Positions 41,080 through 50,678 of a DNA stretch of 64,000 nucleotides are shown piece after piece; within the stretch, counting starts at the first letter, position 1, and the number at the start of each line of letters is the position of its first letter. Location of the stretch: assembly GCA_049306095.1 (NCBI GenBank), contig JBAQPU010000034.1:106045-170044 (forward strand), read 5' to 3'. The notes beneath the pieces were generated by a model, which did no database searches, was not told the origin of the DNA, and saw only the letters and a program-made list of their open reading frames with translations. The position numbers and the translations under genes were made by a program. Origin of the DNA: UBA2336 sp049306095 (GTDB lineage Bacteria > Bacteroidota > Bacteroidia > Cytophagales > Cyclobacteriaceae).

Positions 41080-41688
41080 TTGGAGTATCCATCGAAGCTT
41101 ATTGAAGATGCCGTAAACCAGGTTTCCAAACTTCCGGGAATTGGAAAAAAGACAGCCTTGCGCCTGGTTCTTCACCTGATTAAGGATAAAGAGGAGGGAA
41201 CGTTCCAATTAACCGATGCCCTGAATAAGCTCCGTGCCGGCATTCGATTTTGTTCACGCTGCCACAACATCACCGATTTGGAAGTATGCTCGATTTGCTC
41301 CAGTCACAGGCGCGATAAAAGTATTGTGTGTGTGGTGGAGGATGCCAACGATGTGATGGCCATTGAAAATACTGCGCAGTATAACGGCTTGTACCATGTG
41401 TTAGGAGGTGTGATTTCACCCATCAATGGCATTGGTCCGGCCGAATTAAAAATTGAATCGTTGGTTAACCGCCTCAACCACGGCCAATCAGAAATTAAAG
41501 AGTTGATTCTTGCTTTAAGCCCCACCATGGAGGGCGACACCACCGCATTTTACATCCACAGGCGAATCAAAGATTTTTCTGTTAAGGTGAGTGTAATTGC
41601 CCGCGGGGTTCCGGTGGGTGGTGACCTTGAGTATGCCGATGAGATCACGTTGGGAAGAAGTATTTTGGGAAGAACACTCTTCAATTAA
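41080..41688 (+). CDS. recR: Recombination protein RecR
   Basis: 202 residues. The start is TTG (41080), since the protein begins exactly as RecR does (EYPSKLIEDAVNQVSKLPGIGKKTA) and no ATG is available nearby. It has a helix-hairpin-helix, a C4 zinc finger (CSRC about 58-61 and CSIC about 70-73) and a Toprim domain (VCVVEDANDVMAIE, about 83-96). RecR works with RecO/RecF to load RecA at gaps. It is probably cotranscribed with clpS. Confidence 0.96.
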   Translation: MEYPSKLIEDAVNQVSKLPGIGKKTALRLVLHLIKDKEEGTFQLTDALNKLRAGIRFCSRCHNITDLEVCSICSSHRRDKSIVCVVEDANDVMAIENTAQYNGLYHVLGGVISPINGIGPAELKIESLVNRLNHGQSEIKELILALSPTMEGDTTAFYIHRRIKDFSVKVSVIARGVPVGGDLEYADEITLGRSILGRTLFN

Positions 41689-41753
41689 TCTCCCTTCAGA
41701 TTTTTCCAACTTCCGTAATAATTACTTTCTTTGAATTCCCTTTTAAAAATTAT

Positions 41754-42953
41754 ATGAACAAAAATCTCTCTGCCCGTATTGAAGCTATCCAGGAATCAGC
41801 AACCCTTGCCATGGCGGCAAAAGCCCGGGAATTTAAAAACCGTGGTATTGATGTTATTAACCTGAGCCTTGGAGAACCTGATTTTAAAACGCCTCAACAC
41901 ATTTGTGAAGCAGCCAAGAAAGCAATTGATGACGGAAAATACTTTGCCTACCCTCCGGTTGCCGGCTACCAGGATTTACGCGAGGCCATAGCGACCAAAT
42001 ACCAGAAAGAGAACAACGTTCCGTATAAAGCAGAGAACATCGTTGTGTCGAATGGAGCCAAGCAGTCTATTGCCAATACCATGCTTGCCTTGCTAAACAA
42101 AGGCGATGAGGTAATTGTGTTCTCGCCTTTCTGGGTAAGTTATGATGCGTTGGTTCGACTGACAGAGGCTACACCTGTTTTGGTAAGGGGTAGCCTTGAG
42201 AATGATTTTAAAGTTACAGCGGCACAACTCGAAACTGCTATTACGCCCAAAACAAGAGCTATTATTTTTTCATCTCCCTGCAATCCTACCGGTTCTGTTT
42301 TTACACGGAGCGAACTGGAAGCCATTGCACACGTTGTGTTGAAACATGATAACCTGTTAGTAATAGCCGATGAAATTTATGAGCACATCAACTTCATGGG
42401 CGATCAGATAAGCATGGCATCGTTACCCGGTATGTTCGATCGCACCGTTACCGTAAATGGTTTTGCAAAAGGTTTTGCTATGACCGGCTGGCGTGTAGGA
42501 TACATTGCCGCGCCAAAATGGATTGCCGATGGTTGTAATAAAGTGCAAGGGCAGATTACGTCAGCTAATTGTTCAATTTCTCAACGAGGCGCGTTGGCTG
42601 CCATCACGGGAGATCTGAAGCCAACCGAAAACATGGTAAAGGAATACCGTCATCGCAGGGATGTGGTGTACAATTTATTGAAGGAGATTCCAGGCGTTAA
42701 AGCCAACTATCCGCAAGGCGCGTTTTACTTTTTCCCGGATGTGAGTTACTACTTCGGAAAATCAGATGGGGAAAAAACGGTTAAGAACAGCGATGACTTT
42801 TGCATGTTCATGCTGGAGAAGGCCCATGTATCGCTGGTTCCCGGTGAAGCGTTCGGAGATGAAAAATGTGTGCGGCTCTCTTATGCGGCTTCCGAAAAAG
42901 ACCTGGTGGAAGCCTTGAAGCGAATGAAAAATGCGTTAACGAATTTGAAATAG
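41754..42953 (+). CDS. aspC: Pyridoxal-phosphate aspartate aminotransferase (class I)
   Basis: 399 residues. Fold-type I aminotransferase with LSLGEPDF near the start, the substrate loop, SSPCNPTGSVF, IADEIYEH, and the PLP-Lys motif NGFAKGFAMTGWRVGY. It transfers the amino group between aspartate and 2-oxoglutarate; class Ib enzymes can also use prephenate. Exact specificity is not proven. Convergent with the HTH gene without any gap. Confidence 0.93.
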   Translation: MNKNLSARIEAIQESATLAMAAKAREFKNRGIDVINLSLGEPDFKTPQHICEAAKKAIDDGKYFAYPPVAGYQDLREAIATKYQKENNVPYKAENIVVSNGAKQSIANTMLALLNKGDEVIVFSPFWVSYDALVRLTEATPVLVRGSLENDFKVTAAQLETAITPKTRAIIFSSPCNPTGSVFTRSELEAIAHVVLKHDNLLVIADEIYEHINFMGDQISMASLPGMFDRTVTVNGFAKGFAMTGWRVGYIAAPKWIADGCNKVQGQITSANCSISQRGALAAITGDLKPTENMVKEYRHRRDVVYNLLKEIPGVKANYPQGAFYFFPDVSYYFGKSDGEKTVKNSDDFCMFMLEKAHVSLVPGEAFGDEKCVRLSYAASEKDLVEALKRMKNALTNLK

Positions 42954-43934
42954 TTACGAACTGATCCTTTTTTTAACGGCCTCAATTTTTTCTTCCATCC
43001 GGTTGAAAAATTTGTTCCGCTCTTTTTCTCCTGTTGTACTAATCAGAATAGACCTGTTTTGCAGATTATTGACAAAGTACTCTGTTTGCTTGCAGAAAGC
43101 TTCGTTGGTGGTCATCAGAATTTCGGTGATATTATGAATGACATAGGCAACTTTTTTCTCGCCCATTCTAAACAACACATTATTGTCGGCAATCAATATT
43201 TCATTTTTATAAAACTTAAAAGGTACGCGATCGGTTTTATAACCATTCGCTGATTTTTCGCGAATCTTCTGCAGCATGTTTGCATACTGATCCAATAATA
43301 AAAGACCATCGGAAGGAGAATTAAAAAAGCCCGACTCGTGGTAGAACTCAATTTGCCTGAGGGTAACATTTGTGGTTTCGTCACTCCACAATTCAATACT
43401 GGGTATTTTATTGTACGCCTCCCAGATTTTTTTTCCCAGGGTAATGTATTCGCCTGATACCAGCTGAGGTTTAAATTTTTCCGATTGCAGTCCCTGGTAA
43501 TTCAAAACCGACTTCATCCAAAAAAACATTTTAAAGGCTGTCAGCTCGGTGTATTCAAAATAGTGAAAGGGGGGTACATCTTTGGCGCAGAAAACAATCT
43601 CCTTCTCGGCCGGAAAACTTTGAATGGTTTCGAGGTTGCTTAAAACCGAACGAAGCCATTTTTCAAATGTTTCAGGGGTATCGTTTACCACCTGGTGCCG
43701 GAAGGGCACAATCTCCGAGGAGGTTCCCAGCAGAATGTCAAGTGAGACTCCATATTGGTTACAAAGCACTTTTGCCTCGTCCAGCGAAAGAACCGTTTCC
43801 CCGCGTATTCTCCGGTAGGCGCTATCCCTGCTGATTTTCAGGGCTTCAGCCACTTCATCAGCAAACGATAAGTTGGGAGCCAGCCTCTTTTTAACCTGTT
43901 CCAGAAAGGAGGATTGAACGTTTTCAGAAGCCAT
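42954..43934 (-). CDS. HTH-domain transcriptional regulator of the Bacteroidota long type
   Basis: 326 residues from ATG 43934; the open frame continues to 44003 but the residues there are A/T-driven. An N-terminal HTH (about 15-60, FADEVAEALKISRDSAYRRIRGETVLSLDEA) is followed by a helical domain of about 250 residues with no known ligand motif. Proteins of this shape are common one-component regulators in Bacteroidota. The stop abuts the aspartate aminotransferase stop, with no terminator between. Confidence 0.75.
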   Translation of the reverse strand: MASENVQSSFLEQVKKRLAPNLSFADEVAEALKISRDSAYRRIRGETVLSLDEAKVLCNQYGVSLDILLGTSSEIVPFRHQVVNDTPETFEKWLRSVLSNLETIQSFPAEKEIVFCAKDVPPFHYFEYTELTAFKMFFWMKSVLNYQGLQSEKFKPQLVSGEYITLGKKIWEAYNKIPSIELWSDETTNVTLRQIEFYHESGFFNSPSDGLLLLDQYANMLQKIREKSANGYKTDRVPFKFYKNEILIADNNVLFRMGEKKVAYVIHNITEILMTTNEAFCKQTEYFVNNLQNRSILISTTGEKERNKFFNRMEEKIEAVKKRISS

Positions 43935-44164
43935 CGTATAGATGTTGTTGCATATAATACTACTCATTTTGCCGCGATTTGCAAAAAATGCAACTGATAG
44001 CATCCCCCGGATTGGCTATCCTATTTTTCGCAAAACAAATCCTTTGAACCTGCAAAGGTTGATTCCGGAAGTCAAAATCCTCATCCTAGTTTTGATTACG
44101 AAATGAGAAAAAAAGGAACAACACAGGGTTACATCGGCCCTGTATTTACACTAACCATTAACGC

Positions 44165-44596
44165 ATGAAAACCATGGAAACGACTCATCAAAACATCAAC
44201 TTTCAATTGGGGTTATTGCATTTTGTCCACCTGTTGGTAACCGTAGATGGTCAGGTTAATGACCGGGAGCGCGAAGCCATTCACGCCATTAAAAGAGATG
44301 AAGAAATACCCGGCACAATTTTTCACCGGTTCGTAAGGGAAATAACCGGAAAAACAGAACAACAGGTTTTTTTGAAAGGATTGGAAATGCTGAACCAATG
44401 TTCGGAAGAAGAGCGGTTGTGTGCCTTTGTTCACCTCTACCGGCTTGCCAAAGCCGATGACCAACTGGATATGAAAGAAGTAAAGCTGCTGTTGTACTCC
44501 CTCAGGGAAACAAGGATAGAGTTCGAGGATGTGGTCTTGTCGGCACAACTGGCGATCGCACAGGAACAGGCACGAAATCAAAGGTGGGTTGCTTAA
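44165..44596 (+). CDS. TerB-like helical protein
   Basis: 143 residues. The acidic, helical pattern LLHFVHLLVTVDGQVNDREREAI (about 17-39) and LYRLAKADDQLDMKEVKLL (about 91-109) is that of the TerB-like (tellurite-resistance) fold, in which the two acidic DGxVxxxE / DDxLDxxE turns bind metal. Its cellular role is unknown. It is followed by three very small genes on the same strand, spaced by 9 bp or less. Confidence 0.78.
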   Translation: MKTMETTHQNINFQLGLLHFVHLLVTVDGQVNDREREAIHAIKRDEEIPGTIFHRFVREITGKTEQQVFLKGLEMLNQCSEEERLCAFVHLYRLAKADDQLDMKEVKLLLYSLRETRIEFEDVVLSAQLAIAQEQARNQRWVA

Positions 44597-44605
44597 TTAA
44601 AGGAT

Positions 44606-44746
44606 ATGAATACGATAATGATGGAATCGGTTGAAATGTGCGAGCAGGTTGATGTCAGGTCTTTTTTGAAAAGACGCGGCACTATGGTGGTGATTGGAAT
44701 AGTAGTAGTTGTAATCATCATAACCATCCAATTATGGCTACGATAA
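44606..44746 (+). CDS. 46-residue single-pass membrane peptide
   Basis: ATG 44606 to TAA 44746. A polar N-terminus (MESVEMCEQVDVRSFLKRRG) is followed by a pure membrane helix (VVIGIVVVVIIITIQLWLR). It starts 9 bp after the TerB-like stop and overlaps the next gene by 13 bp, which favours a real translated gene. No family known. Confidence 0.6.
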   Translation: MNTIMMESVEMCEQVDVRSFLKRRGTMVVIGIVVVVIIITIQLWLR

Positions 44747-44994
44747 ACGCACTTTTAAATATTCTTGATTCGGTACTGTTCGCATCGAAAGCAAAGACGA
44801 CTGAATTTGAAGGGCTAACCGACCCAACCCTCTACCTGATTTCCACGCATCGGCAATCGTATTGCGGCAACATCATTTTTCAGGATAACCACATGATTAA
44901 GTTCAGGACGCAATCACTTAAGCCCATAAAAATCCTGAAATCGAATATCCGGCAGATTACCATTTTGAAACATGCCTACTTAGCAGTGTCATGA
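44734..44994 (+). CDS. 86-residue protein with an Sm/Hfq-like beta pattern
   Basis: The start overlaps the 46-residue peptide gene, the stop overlaps the next micro-gene (ATGA). After an N-terminal helix, the segment LYLISTHRQSYCGNIIFQDNHMIKF (about 33-57) and IKILKSNIRQITI (about 65-77) resemble the five-stranded Sm fold of Hfq (strand, G-x-I turn, D-x-x-x-I/L, final KxxI). This is a weak visual likeness; a plain uncharacterised protein is equally possible. Confidence 0.6.
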   Translation: MATINALLNILDSVLFASKAKTTEFEGLTDPTLYLISTHRQSYCGNIIFQDNHMIKFRTQSLKPIKILKSNIRQITILKHAYLAVS

Positions 44995-45074
44995 GTAAGC
45001 GAATACTGTATTTTGTTGTCATGCTAATGCTTCTGGTACTATCATTTTTGTGGGAGGTTCTTGCCCATTCGTAG
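44991..45074 (+). CDS. 27-residue hydrophobic micropeptide
   Basis: ATG 44991 overlaps the previous stop as ATGA; TAG at 45074. Sequence pattern: basic start (MSKR), hydrophobic stretch (ILYFVVMLMLLVLSFLW), short tail. It may be a single-pass membrane peptide or only a coupled leader. Support is the overlap and the membrane pattern. Confidence 0.45.
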   Translation: MSKRILYFVVMLMLLVLSFLWEVLAHS

Positions 45075-45194
45075 TCAAAAAGTTGGTAGTACTTGATCGA
45101 TTATTGTTACCCCTCAAATGGGTAATAGCTTCAATTTTATATCGGTTTTTCAGTCCAGTAAACCTGTTGTGTAAGCTCAATAGACCCGGAAAGT

Positions 45195-45899
45195 ATGAGA
45201 CATAAACGATTAGTATTAGAAACCCAGGCACGTAAATCGTTAGTTACAGGGAACAGTCGCTGTTTAGCTATAGCTACCATTATCATCAGCGTCTTCATTA
45301 CTTCCTGCGAAGAGGAGGTACAACCTGTACCGGATAATACATGCATGACTATTTTGCTGGGCGATAAAGACGGGTTTGGAATAGGGCTAACAGAAAAAGA
45401 TCCTTTGATGCTGCCTGCCGGCACCTCCTTACCCGTTGATTACAGGAGTAATGGTGATCCGTGGTTTACAGATATCTACCCGGCCGATATGGGCGCTAGC
45501 GCGGAACCCGCTCATCAAATTCAGTTAGCGTACGAATTTGAAAAGCCATCAAAAAGCATTGTGAGTGCAAAACTAAAATTGATGACCTTGGGTATACAAG
45601 ATGGCGATTCGCAGGTAGTGGGTTCAACCACCGACATAGTACTTTACCTCGATAACCTTGAAGTGCCTGGCGCGTTCGATTTGATCGATCAATTTGATCT
45701 GATCGATGGAAGTTGGTCTGACGTTGTATCAAGTTTTGAAATAAAAATTCCGCCCGATCTTTTTACGGTTTTGCTTGACGGCAAGACTACCATACAAATA
45801 GATATTCTCCAACTTAATCCATCTACGCAATCGTATGATGCCTTTGCCATCGATTATTGTGAATTGGAAATTTGTTTTAGTGACCAGGGTTTTAAATAG
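45195..45899 (+). CDS. Lipoprotein of unknown function
   Basis: 234 residues. A long N-terminal region precedes a lipobox ending TSC at Cys38, so the true start may be inside the frame, but no other ATG fits. The mature part is acidic and beta-rich (EFEKPSKSIVSAKLKLMTLG, LYLDNLEVPGAFDLIDQFDL). It resembles surface lipoproteins with a jelly-roll-like module. No function known. It stands alone after the micro-gene cluster. Confidence 0.75.
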   Translation: MRHKRLVLETQARKSLVTGNSRCLAIATIIISVFITSCEEEVQPVPDNTCMTILLGDKDGFGIGLTEKDPLMLPAGTSLPVDYRSNGDPWFTDIYPADMGASAEPAHQIQLAYEFEKPSKSIVSAKLKLMTLGIQDGDSQVVGSTTDIVLYLDNLEVPGAFDLIDQFDLIDGSWSDVVSSFEIKIPPDLFTVLLDGKTTIQIDILQLNPSTQSYDAFAIDYCELEICFSDQGFK

Positions 45900-45964
45900 T
45901 GTTCTTTATCAAAACAAAAAAATAGTACTGTCTATGTGAATTGATTACTGAAAACCCGCTGTCT

Positions 45965-47110
45965 ATGGAATCTTCAAATGACATGTTTTCAATGCTGGAA
46001 TACTTGTCAATATTTACCGCGTTTATCTACGGCTATGTGGCAACCCGTTTTTTTTCGGGATGGAGTGCCATGATTAACTTCCGGCATTCCATCAGGTTCA
46101 GTACCGAACATTTTGGGTGGACGTTACTAACGTTTGGCCTGTTGATTGATATCTGGTGGGGATCATGGATTAAGGGCCAGGCGATTACCAGGCATGTAAC
46201 GTTTTATTACCTCTCTCTTCTATCGCCTATTATTTTTTACCTGATTTCTATTGTTCTTTTTCCGCCATTTCATGATGACCGGTTTCTTGACCTTCGGAAA
46301 TATTTTGCGTCCATGCGAAAGCGCCAGTACCTGGTATTCATTGCCTTGTTTATTTCCTTTTTAATAAATGACTTCTTTTTTAAACCGCTTATTATATCGG
46401 GCACTTATTTCAACGTTGTTGCCATACTGTTGGCGGTAATCGGTTATTTCGCTCATTCTGTTTTCGTACACAGGTTTATTTTGGTTACAGCATGGACAAT
46501 GTTACTGGCCCACATTACTTTTCAATCTCCTGTATGGTCAACCGACAAAATCAATGGGTTTTCATTGATGGAATATCTTACAGTATTTATTGCATTCATT
46601 TACGGATTTGTGGCATCTAAATTTTTTAGCGGCTGGGGAATGATGATCACTAAATTTAACAGGATTACGTTTAGCAAAGAGCATATTGCGTGGACCCTAT
46701 TGGCCTTTGGCTTACTGATGGATTTTTGGACAGGGTCGTGGGAGCGGGAAAAGTTCATCTCCCTGAATATTAACTATTTTATTTTATCGCTGACGCTACC
46801 AATGGCGTTTTATGTGGTGGTGGCCATCAGCTTTCCGACTGTGAAAAACGGGGAGCAAATTGATTTGAGGGGATTCTATCAATCAAACAAAAAATTAATC
46901 TATAGCTTGTTTGCGTGTGCGATATTTTTGAACGCTGTGGTTGCCAATGTAATGGAGGAGAGCACGCTGTTAAGCAGTGAAAATATTTTCAGAGTAATAG
47001 GCATTTCACTGGCAATGATAGCTTCTTTTTCACGCAAACAATTTATGGAAAGATCGGTATTGGTACTGGGATGGATAACCTTGCTGGCTCATACGTTTAT
47101 TGATTTTTGA
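45965..47110 (+). CDS. Multi-pass membrane protein with an internal duplication
   Basis: 381 residues from ATG 45965 (a TTG at 45941 is in frame). About ten membrane helices in two homologous halves: SMLEYLSIFTAFIYGYVATRFFSGW recurs in changed form as SLMEYLTVFIAFIYGFVASKFFSGW (about 25 residues, 10 and 210), and SIRFSTEHFGWTLLTFGLLID recurs as RITFSKEHIAWTLLAFGLLMD. No transporter family was recognised. Confidence 0.78.
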   Translation: MESSNDMFSMLEYLSIFTAFIYGYVATRFFSGWSAMINFRHSIRFSTEHFGWTLLTFGLLIDIWWGSWIKGQAITRHVTFYYLSLLSPIIFYLISIVLFPPFHDDRFLDLRKYFASMRKRQYLVFIALFISFLINDFFFKPLIISGTYFNVVAILLAVIGYFAHSVFVHRFILVTAWTMLLAHITFQSPVWSTDKINGFSLMEYLTVFIAFIYGFVASKFFSGWGMMITKFNRITFSKEHIAWTLLAFGLLMDFWTGSWEREKFISLNINYFILSLTLPMAFYVVVAISFPTVKNGEQIDLRGFYQSNKKLIYSLFACAIFLNAVVANVMEESTLLSSENIFRVIGISLAMIASFSRKQFMERSVLVLGWITLLAHTFIDF

Positions 47111-47272
47111 TTCATTTGCGGGATGGGGTTCATCGAACGATTTTAGAAATATGGTAGCTCCTTGATCTGTAGTGACTTTATTATTTATAATTTAATTCCT
47201 TCTAAAACGGATGGCGAGGTTGTAGCGATCCCCTGGCTTGGCGTTACGTTTCCGTTCAATTGAATCGATCAA

Positions 47273-48487
47273 TCAATATTTCCCCTCAAACTGTTTGTCC
47301 AGCGGAGCTACCTTTTCAAGGTCTTCCACAATTTTTTTGTCGAGGGGTGTTTCTTTGATTACGTTGTAATGATCCCAAAATTTTTTGTTGTAGGGCCGGT
47401 CCTGGTACTGTAATCCGTAGTTGCGCATTTTTTCGACTGAACGAATCCGCTCCTCGGTGGTGGATGTGACCTTGTTGATGAGGAGCTGCTGCGACAATTC
47501 TGTTTCAAATTTAAGGTCGTTGGTTTTCATGTCGTGCCAGTTCACGTTCGAGGTAATGCTGATGTAGTTCAGGTACATCTTGTTGTCTACACGCTTAAAG
47601 TCGATGGTTTTGCGCAATCCGGCAAACCGGCCCACTAAACCTTTCCTCCGGTCGACAACCTCATTAGAGGTTTTGGCTTCGTATTCCAGGTGCACGATGG
47701 AGTAGTCGATTTTATCGATGAATATTTTAAGAAAGTAGTCGTGTGTGTGGGTGATCACATAGATTTCGTGCCCGTTGTAGTATGAATTTTTTTCGCGATT
47801 CATACTCTGATACATTTCATCCCGCGCTTCTATCTGCCTGTAGCGGATGTTGTTGTGCAGCAGCAAATCTTCCAGTAGGTTGTCCTGGTCGAAATACGAA
47901 GTGAATTTACTTTCATAACCAATGCTTTTCCGAACCTCCAGTAACCGCACGCCTTCGCGAAGCTTAAATTTATTGCGTGGCTCTTCATAATTTTCATCAA
48001 AAATTTCTACGGCAGCTTCCAATAATGAAATGTACGTGCCGCCAACTTTCTTCACATCGCGGTAAAAGCCCTCCATTAAAAATGGCTTCGTGGGGTAATT
48101 GAATCGAATATTATCCAACGCCAGCTGCAAGATATCACCCCCCGAAAGAGAATCCTTTACCACCACTTCCTGAAGTACAATAGCGGATACACTCATTTCA
48201 ACGAATGCGGGTGTTGGGGCAATCATCGCCCAAACAGGAGATTCAAAGTTTCCATACCCCAGCATACTAATCACCAACATCTCGTTACGGTACTCGGCAG
48301 GAATATGAAAATCAAATTCTCCGTTTAGGTTGGTAATGGTTCCGATTGATTTACCCAGAATGTAAACAGCGGCAAAGGGTAGAGGCTCTTTTGTTTCTCG
48401 GTCAGTTACTTTTCCCGAAATGGTAATATTCTGAGCCATGGCACTACATGCCAAAACTGTAAAAATTATGGTTTTAATCAATTTCAT
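47273..48487 (-). CDS. CarboxypepD_reg-like outer-envelope protein
   Basis: 404 residues from ATG 48487; the earlier ATG at 48529 would bury the signal peptide. A signal peptide (about 1-19) is followed by a CarboxypepD_reg domain (about 20-105; ISGKVTDRETKEPLPFAAVYILG), then a 300-residue region of unknown fold with many charged and aromatic residues. The first part resembles DUF5686-type proteins, but the length is half. It is divergent from the LytS-type kinase gene. Confidence 0.82.
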   Translation of the reverse strand: MKLIKTIIFTVLACSAMAQNITISGKVTDRETKEPLPFAAVYILGKSIGTITNLNGEFDFHIPAEYRNEMLVISMLGYGNFESPVWAMIAPTPAFVEMSVSAIVLQEVVVKDSLSGGDILQLALDNIRFNYPTKPFLMEGFYRDVKKVGGTYISLLEAAVEIFDENYEEPRNKFKLREGVRLLEVRKSIGYESKFTSYFDQDNLLEDLLLHNNIRYRQIEARDEMYQSMNREKNSYYNGHEIYVITHTHDYFLKIFIDKIDYSIVHLEYEAKTSNEVVDRRKGLVGRFAGLRKTIDFKRVDNKMYLNYISITSNVNWHDMKTNDLKFETELSQQLLINKVTSTTEERIRSVEKMRNYGLQYQDRPYNKKFWDHYNVIKETPLDKKIVEDLEKVAPLDKQFEGKY

Positions 48488-48631
48488 CGTGGGGTGGGTT
48501 AAAATTGAATAATCAGCAGGGTCTTTCAAACCGTACGTAAGATTATCTGCATTTTTGAACCCTTAGCGCCTGTATGAATTACTTAACGGGATTATCTTCT
48601 TCTGTGTACCTTTAACATTCAAATTACCACC

Positions 48632-49747
48632 TTGATCTCTTTCGAAAAGATACCGCAAGTTTGGAAACGGGCCTACCTGCTGTTGTGCCTTTGGTACCTC
48701 ATTAATTATGCGGTGGGGGCGGCACTAAAGTGGGAATTGGATTTACCGGTTGATTATGTTTTTTGGAATGCCCTCTATCTTTATGAAGCGTTGTGTGTGC
48801 TGATGATCGGTATATTTTTTTATTCACACTTCCTTTTTCGGTTCAAATTGTACATCCAGGTTATCGGTCATATAGCCGGTGTCATGGTTTTCTTTTTGCT
48901 GATGGGGACTTTTTCCTACTACCTGGAAGATTATGTGGAAGGCTACATTTATTTTGAAAACTGGAAAGAACATATTCTTGGGTTGCTGAAATGGGAAGGC
49001 CTTCATTTCCACGATCAATACATTGTTACCGCTGCAGTGTATTACGTGATCCGGTATTTTCAGGGATTACAAAAGAAAGAACAGGAGCAGGCCGAGCTTA
49101 CGTTGAAGAACAGGGAAATGCAATTGTCGTTGCTGAAATCTCAAATCAACCCACATTTTTTATTCAATACGCTTAACTCTATCAATATGCTGGTAAGCTC
49201 CAGCAAAGAACAGGCACGAAAAGTGATTACACAGCTATCCGATATTTTCAGGTATGCGTTGGATTCTCATGGCGACCAAATGGTCAAGCTCATTCACGAA
49301 CTTGATTTTATCGATAACTATATTCGTATTCAGCAGGTACGGTTTGGCGCTCGCCTGAAATTTATCAAACAAGTGGATTATACATGCCTGGGTATTGTTA
49401 TTCCACCCATGATTTTGCAGCCGCTGGTCGAAAACTCGGTGAAATATGGAATTGCCCCGAAAGATGAAGGAGGTACCATTATGCTAACAGTGAAACGAAT
49501 GAATCAGATGATCTTCTTTGAAGTAAAAGATGATGGCTTAGGTACTAACGCAAAAAAAGTAATGGATGGAAACTCCAGCGGAGTAGGAATTAAAAATACA
49601 GATCAACGATTAAGGAGTACTTTTGGATCCGGATCAGGATTGAGAATACACTCCAGTCAGTGGGGGTATTCGGTCAGTTTTTTTATTCCGGCAGGAGAAG
49701 ACGTAGTGATTACAGAACCCCTGGAAGAAGTAAATGCAGCAGTTTAA
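48632..49747 (+). CDS. LytS-type sensor histidine kinase
   Basis: 371 residues. The start appears to be TTG 48632, with no ATG upstream in frame. Four membrane helices (about 14-155), then the His_kinase domain with LKSQINPHFLFNTLNSIN (phosphoacceptor His) and a HATPase domain (PPMILQPLVENSVKYGI, DDGLGTN, GVGIKNTDQRL). It autophosphorylates and signals to the LytTR regulator 12 bp downstream. The stimulus is unknown. Confidence 0.93.
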   Translation: MISFEKIPQVWKRAYLLLCLWYLINYAVGAALKWELDLPVDYVFWNALYLYEALCVLMIGIFFYSHFLFRFKLYIQVIGHIAGVMVFFLLMGTFSYYLEDYVEGYIYFENWKEHILGLLKWEGLHFHDQYIVTAAVYYVIRYFQGLQKKEQEQAELTLKNREMQLSLLKSQINPHFLFNTLNSINMLVSSSKEQARKVITQLSDIFRYALDSHGDQMVKLIHELDFIDNYIRIQQVRFGARLKFIKQVDYTCLGIVIPPMILQPLVENSVKYGIAPKDEGGTIMLTVKRMNQMIFFEVKDDGLGTNAKKVMDGNSSGVGIKNTDQRLRSTFGSGSGLRIHSSQWGYSVSFFIPAGEDVVITEPLEEVNAAV

Positions 49748-49759
49748 ATAAACTAGAAC

Positions 49760-50503
49760 ATGAATATAACCTGTTTAATTGTAGATGATGAGCAACTCGC
49801 ACGTGAATTATTGCGCGAGTATATCGAACACGTACCTGAACTAGCCGTGATAGGGGAAGCATCGAAGGGAAAAGATGCCGTTGAATTGATTGATAATCTT
49901 AAGCCGGATTTGGTATTCCTGGATGTTCAGATGCCGGGCATGACGGGCTTTGATGTGTTGGACGAAATTGAACATGACCCGTTTGTAATTTTTACAACAG
50001 CCTACGATCAGTATGCTATTAAAGCATTTGAAAAAAATGCGGTCGACTATTTGCTAAAACCGTTAGATCAGGAACGATTTAAACTGGCCATTGATCGGGC
50101 GGTTAATCGGATGAAGCTGGAACAAAATAATGTGGGTGAGTTATTAAGAAGCCTGAAAACAGAACATAAAACTTCGTATGATTCACACCTCTTTGTTCAG
50201 AAATCAGAAAAACTATTAAATCTTCCGGTCGAGGAAATTATGTTTCTGGAAGCATCGGGCGATTATACCATACTTACAACCAAGGGAGATCAGTTTGTGA
50301 GTTCTTCGGGTATTGGTAAACTGGAAGAAATCTTAAACCCCGAAACCTTTATTCGGGTGCACCGCAGCACCATCATTAACATTAACTTTCTGAAAGAAAT
50401 TGAAAAGCATTTTAACGGTGGCATGATTGTGAAAATGCAAAGCGGGAAGAGCTTTCCGGTAAGCCGTACTTATGCGAAGGTTATCCGGAAGAAAGTGGTG
50501 TAA
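49760..50503 (+). CDS. LytTR-family response regulator
   Basis: 247 residues. An N-terminal receiver domain (DDEQ at about 9-12, phosphoacceptor Asp in VFLDVQMPG, TTAYDQYA, LLKP) is followed by a LytTR DNA-binding domain (VEEIMFLEASGDYTIL, FIRVHRSTIININFLKEI). It is the partner of the upstream LytS-type kinase. A terminator follows. Confidence 0.95.
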   Translation: MNITCLIVDDEQLARELLREYIEHVPELAVIGEASKGKDAVELIDNLKPDLVFLDVQMPGMTGFDVLDEIEHDPFVIFTTAYDQYAIKAFEKNAVDYLLKPLDQERFKLAIDRAVNRMKLEQNNVGELLRSLKTEHKTSYDSHLFVQKSEKLLNLPVEEIMFLEASGDYTILTTKGDQFVSSSGIGKLEEILNPETFIRVHRSTIININFLKEIEKHFNGGMIVKMQSGKSFPVSRTYAKVIRKKVV

Positions 50504-50527
50504 AAGTGTGGATGTTTATGAAATAGT

Positions 50528-50550
50528 AATTCCGGTCTTGAACCGGAATT
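50528..50550 (+). terminator. Terminator of the LytS/LytTR operon
   Basis: A 9-bp stem (AATTCCGGT / ACCGGAATT) with a 5-nt loop and TTGTTTTT behind it, 24 bp past the LytTR stop. Confidence 0.9.
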
Positions 50551-50678
50551 TTGTTTTTATAAGGTTTCATCCTTTATAACCCGCCTGAACCGTTCAGGGG
50601 GTCATCAACGCCAATATTGGAATATGGCCACTAACTCTTCAATATTTAAAATTAAATTGAGAACCTAACCCTAATCTG

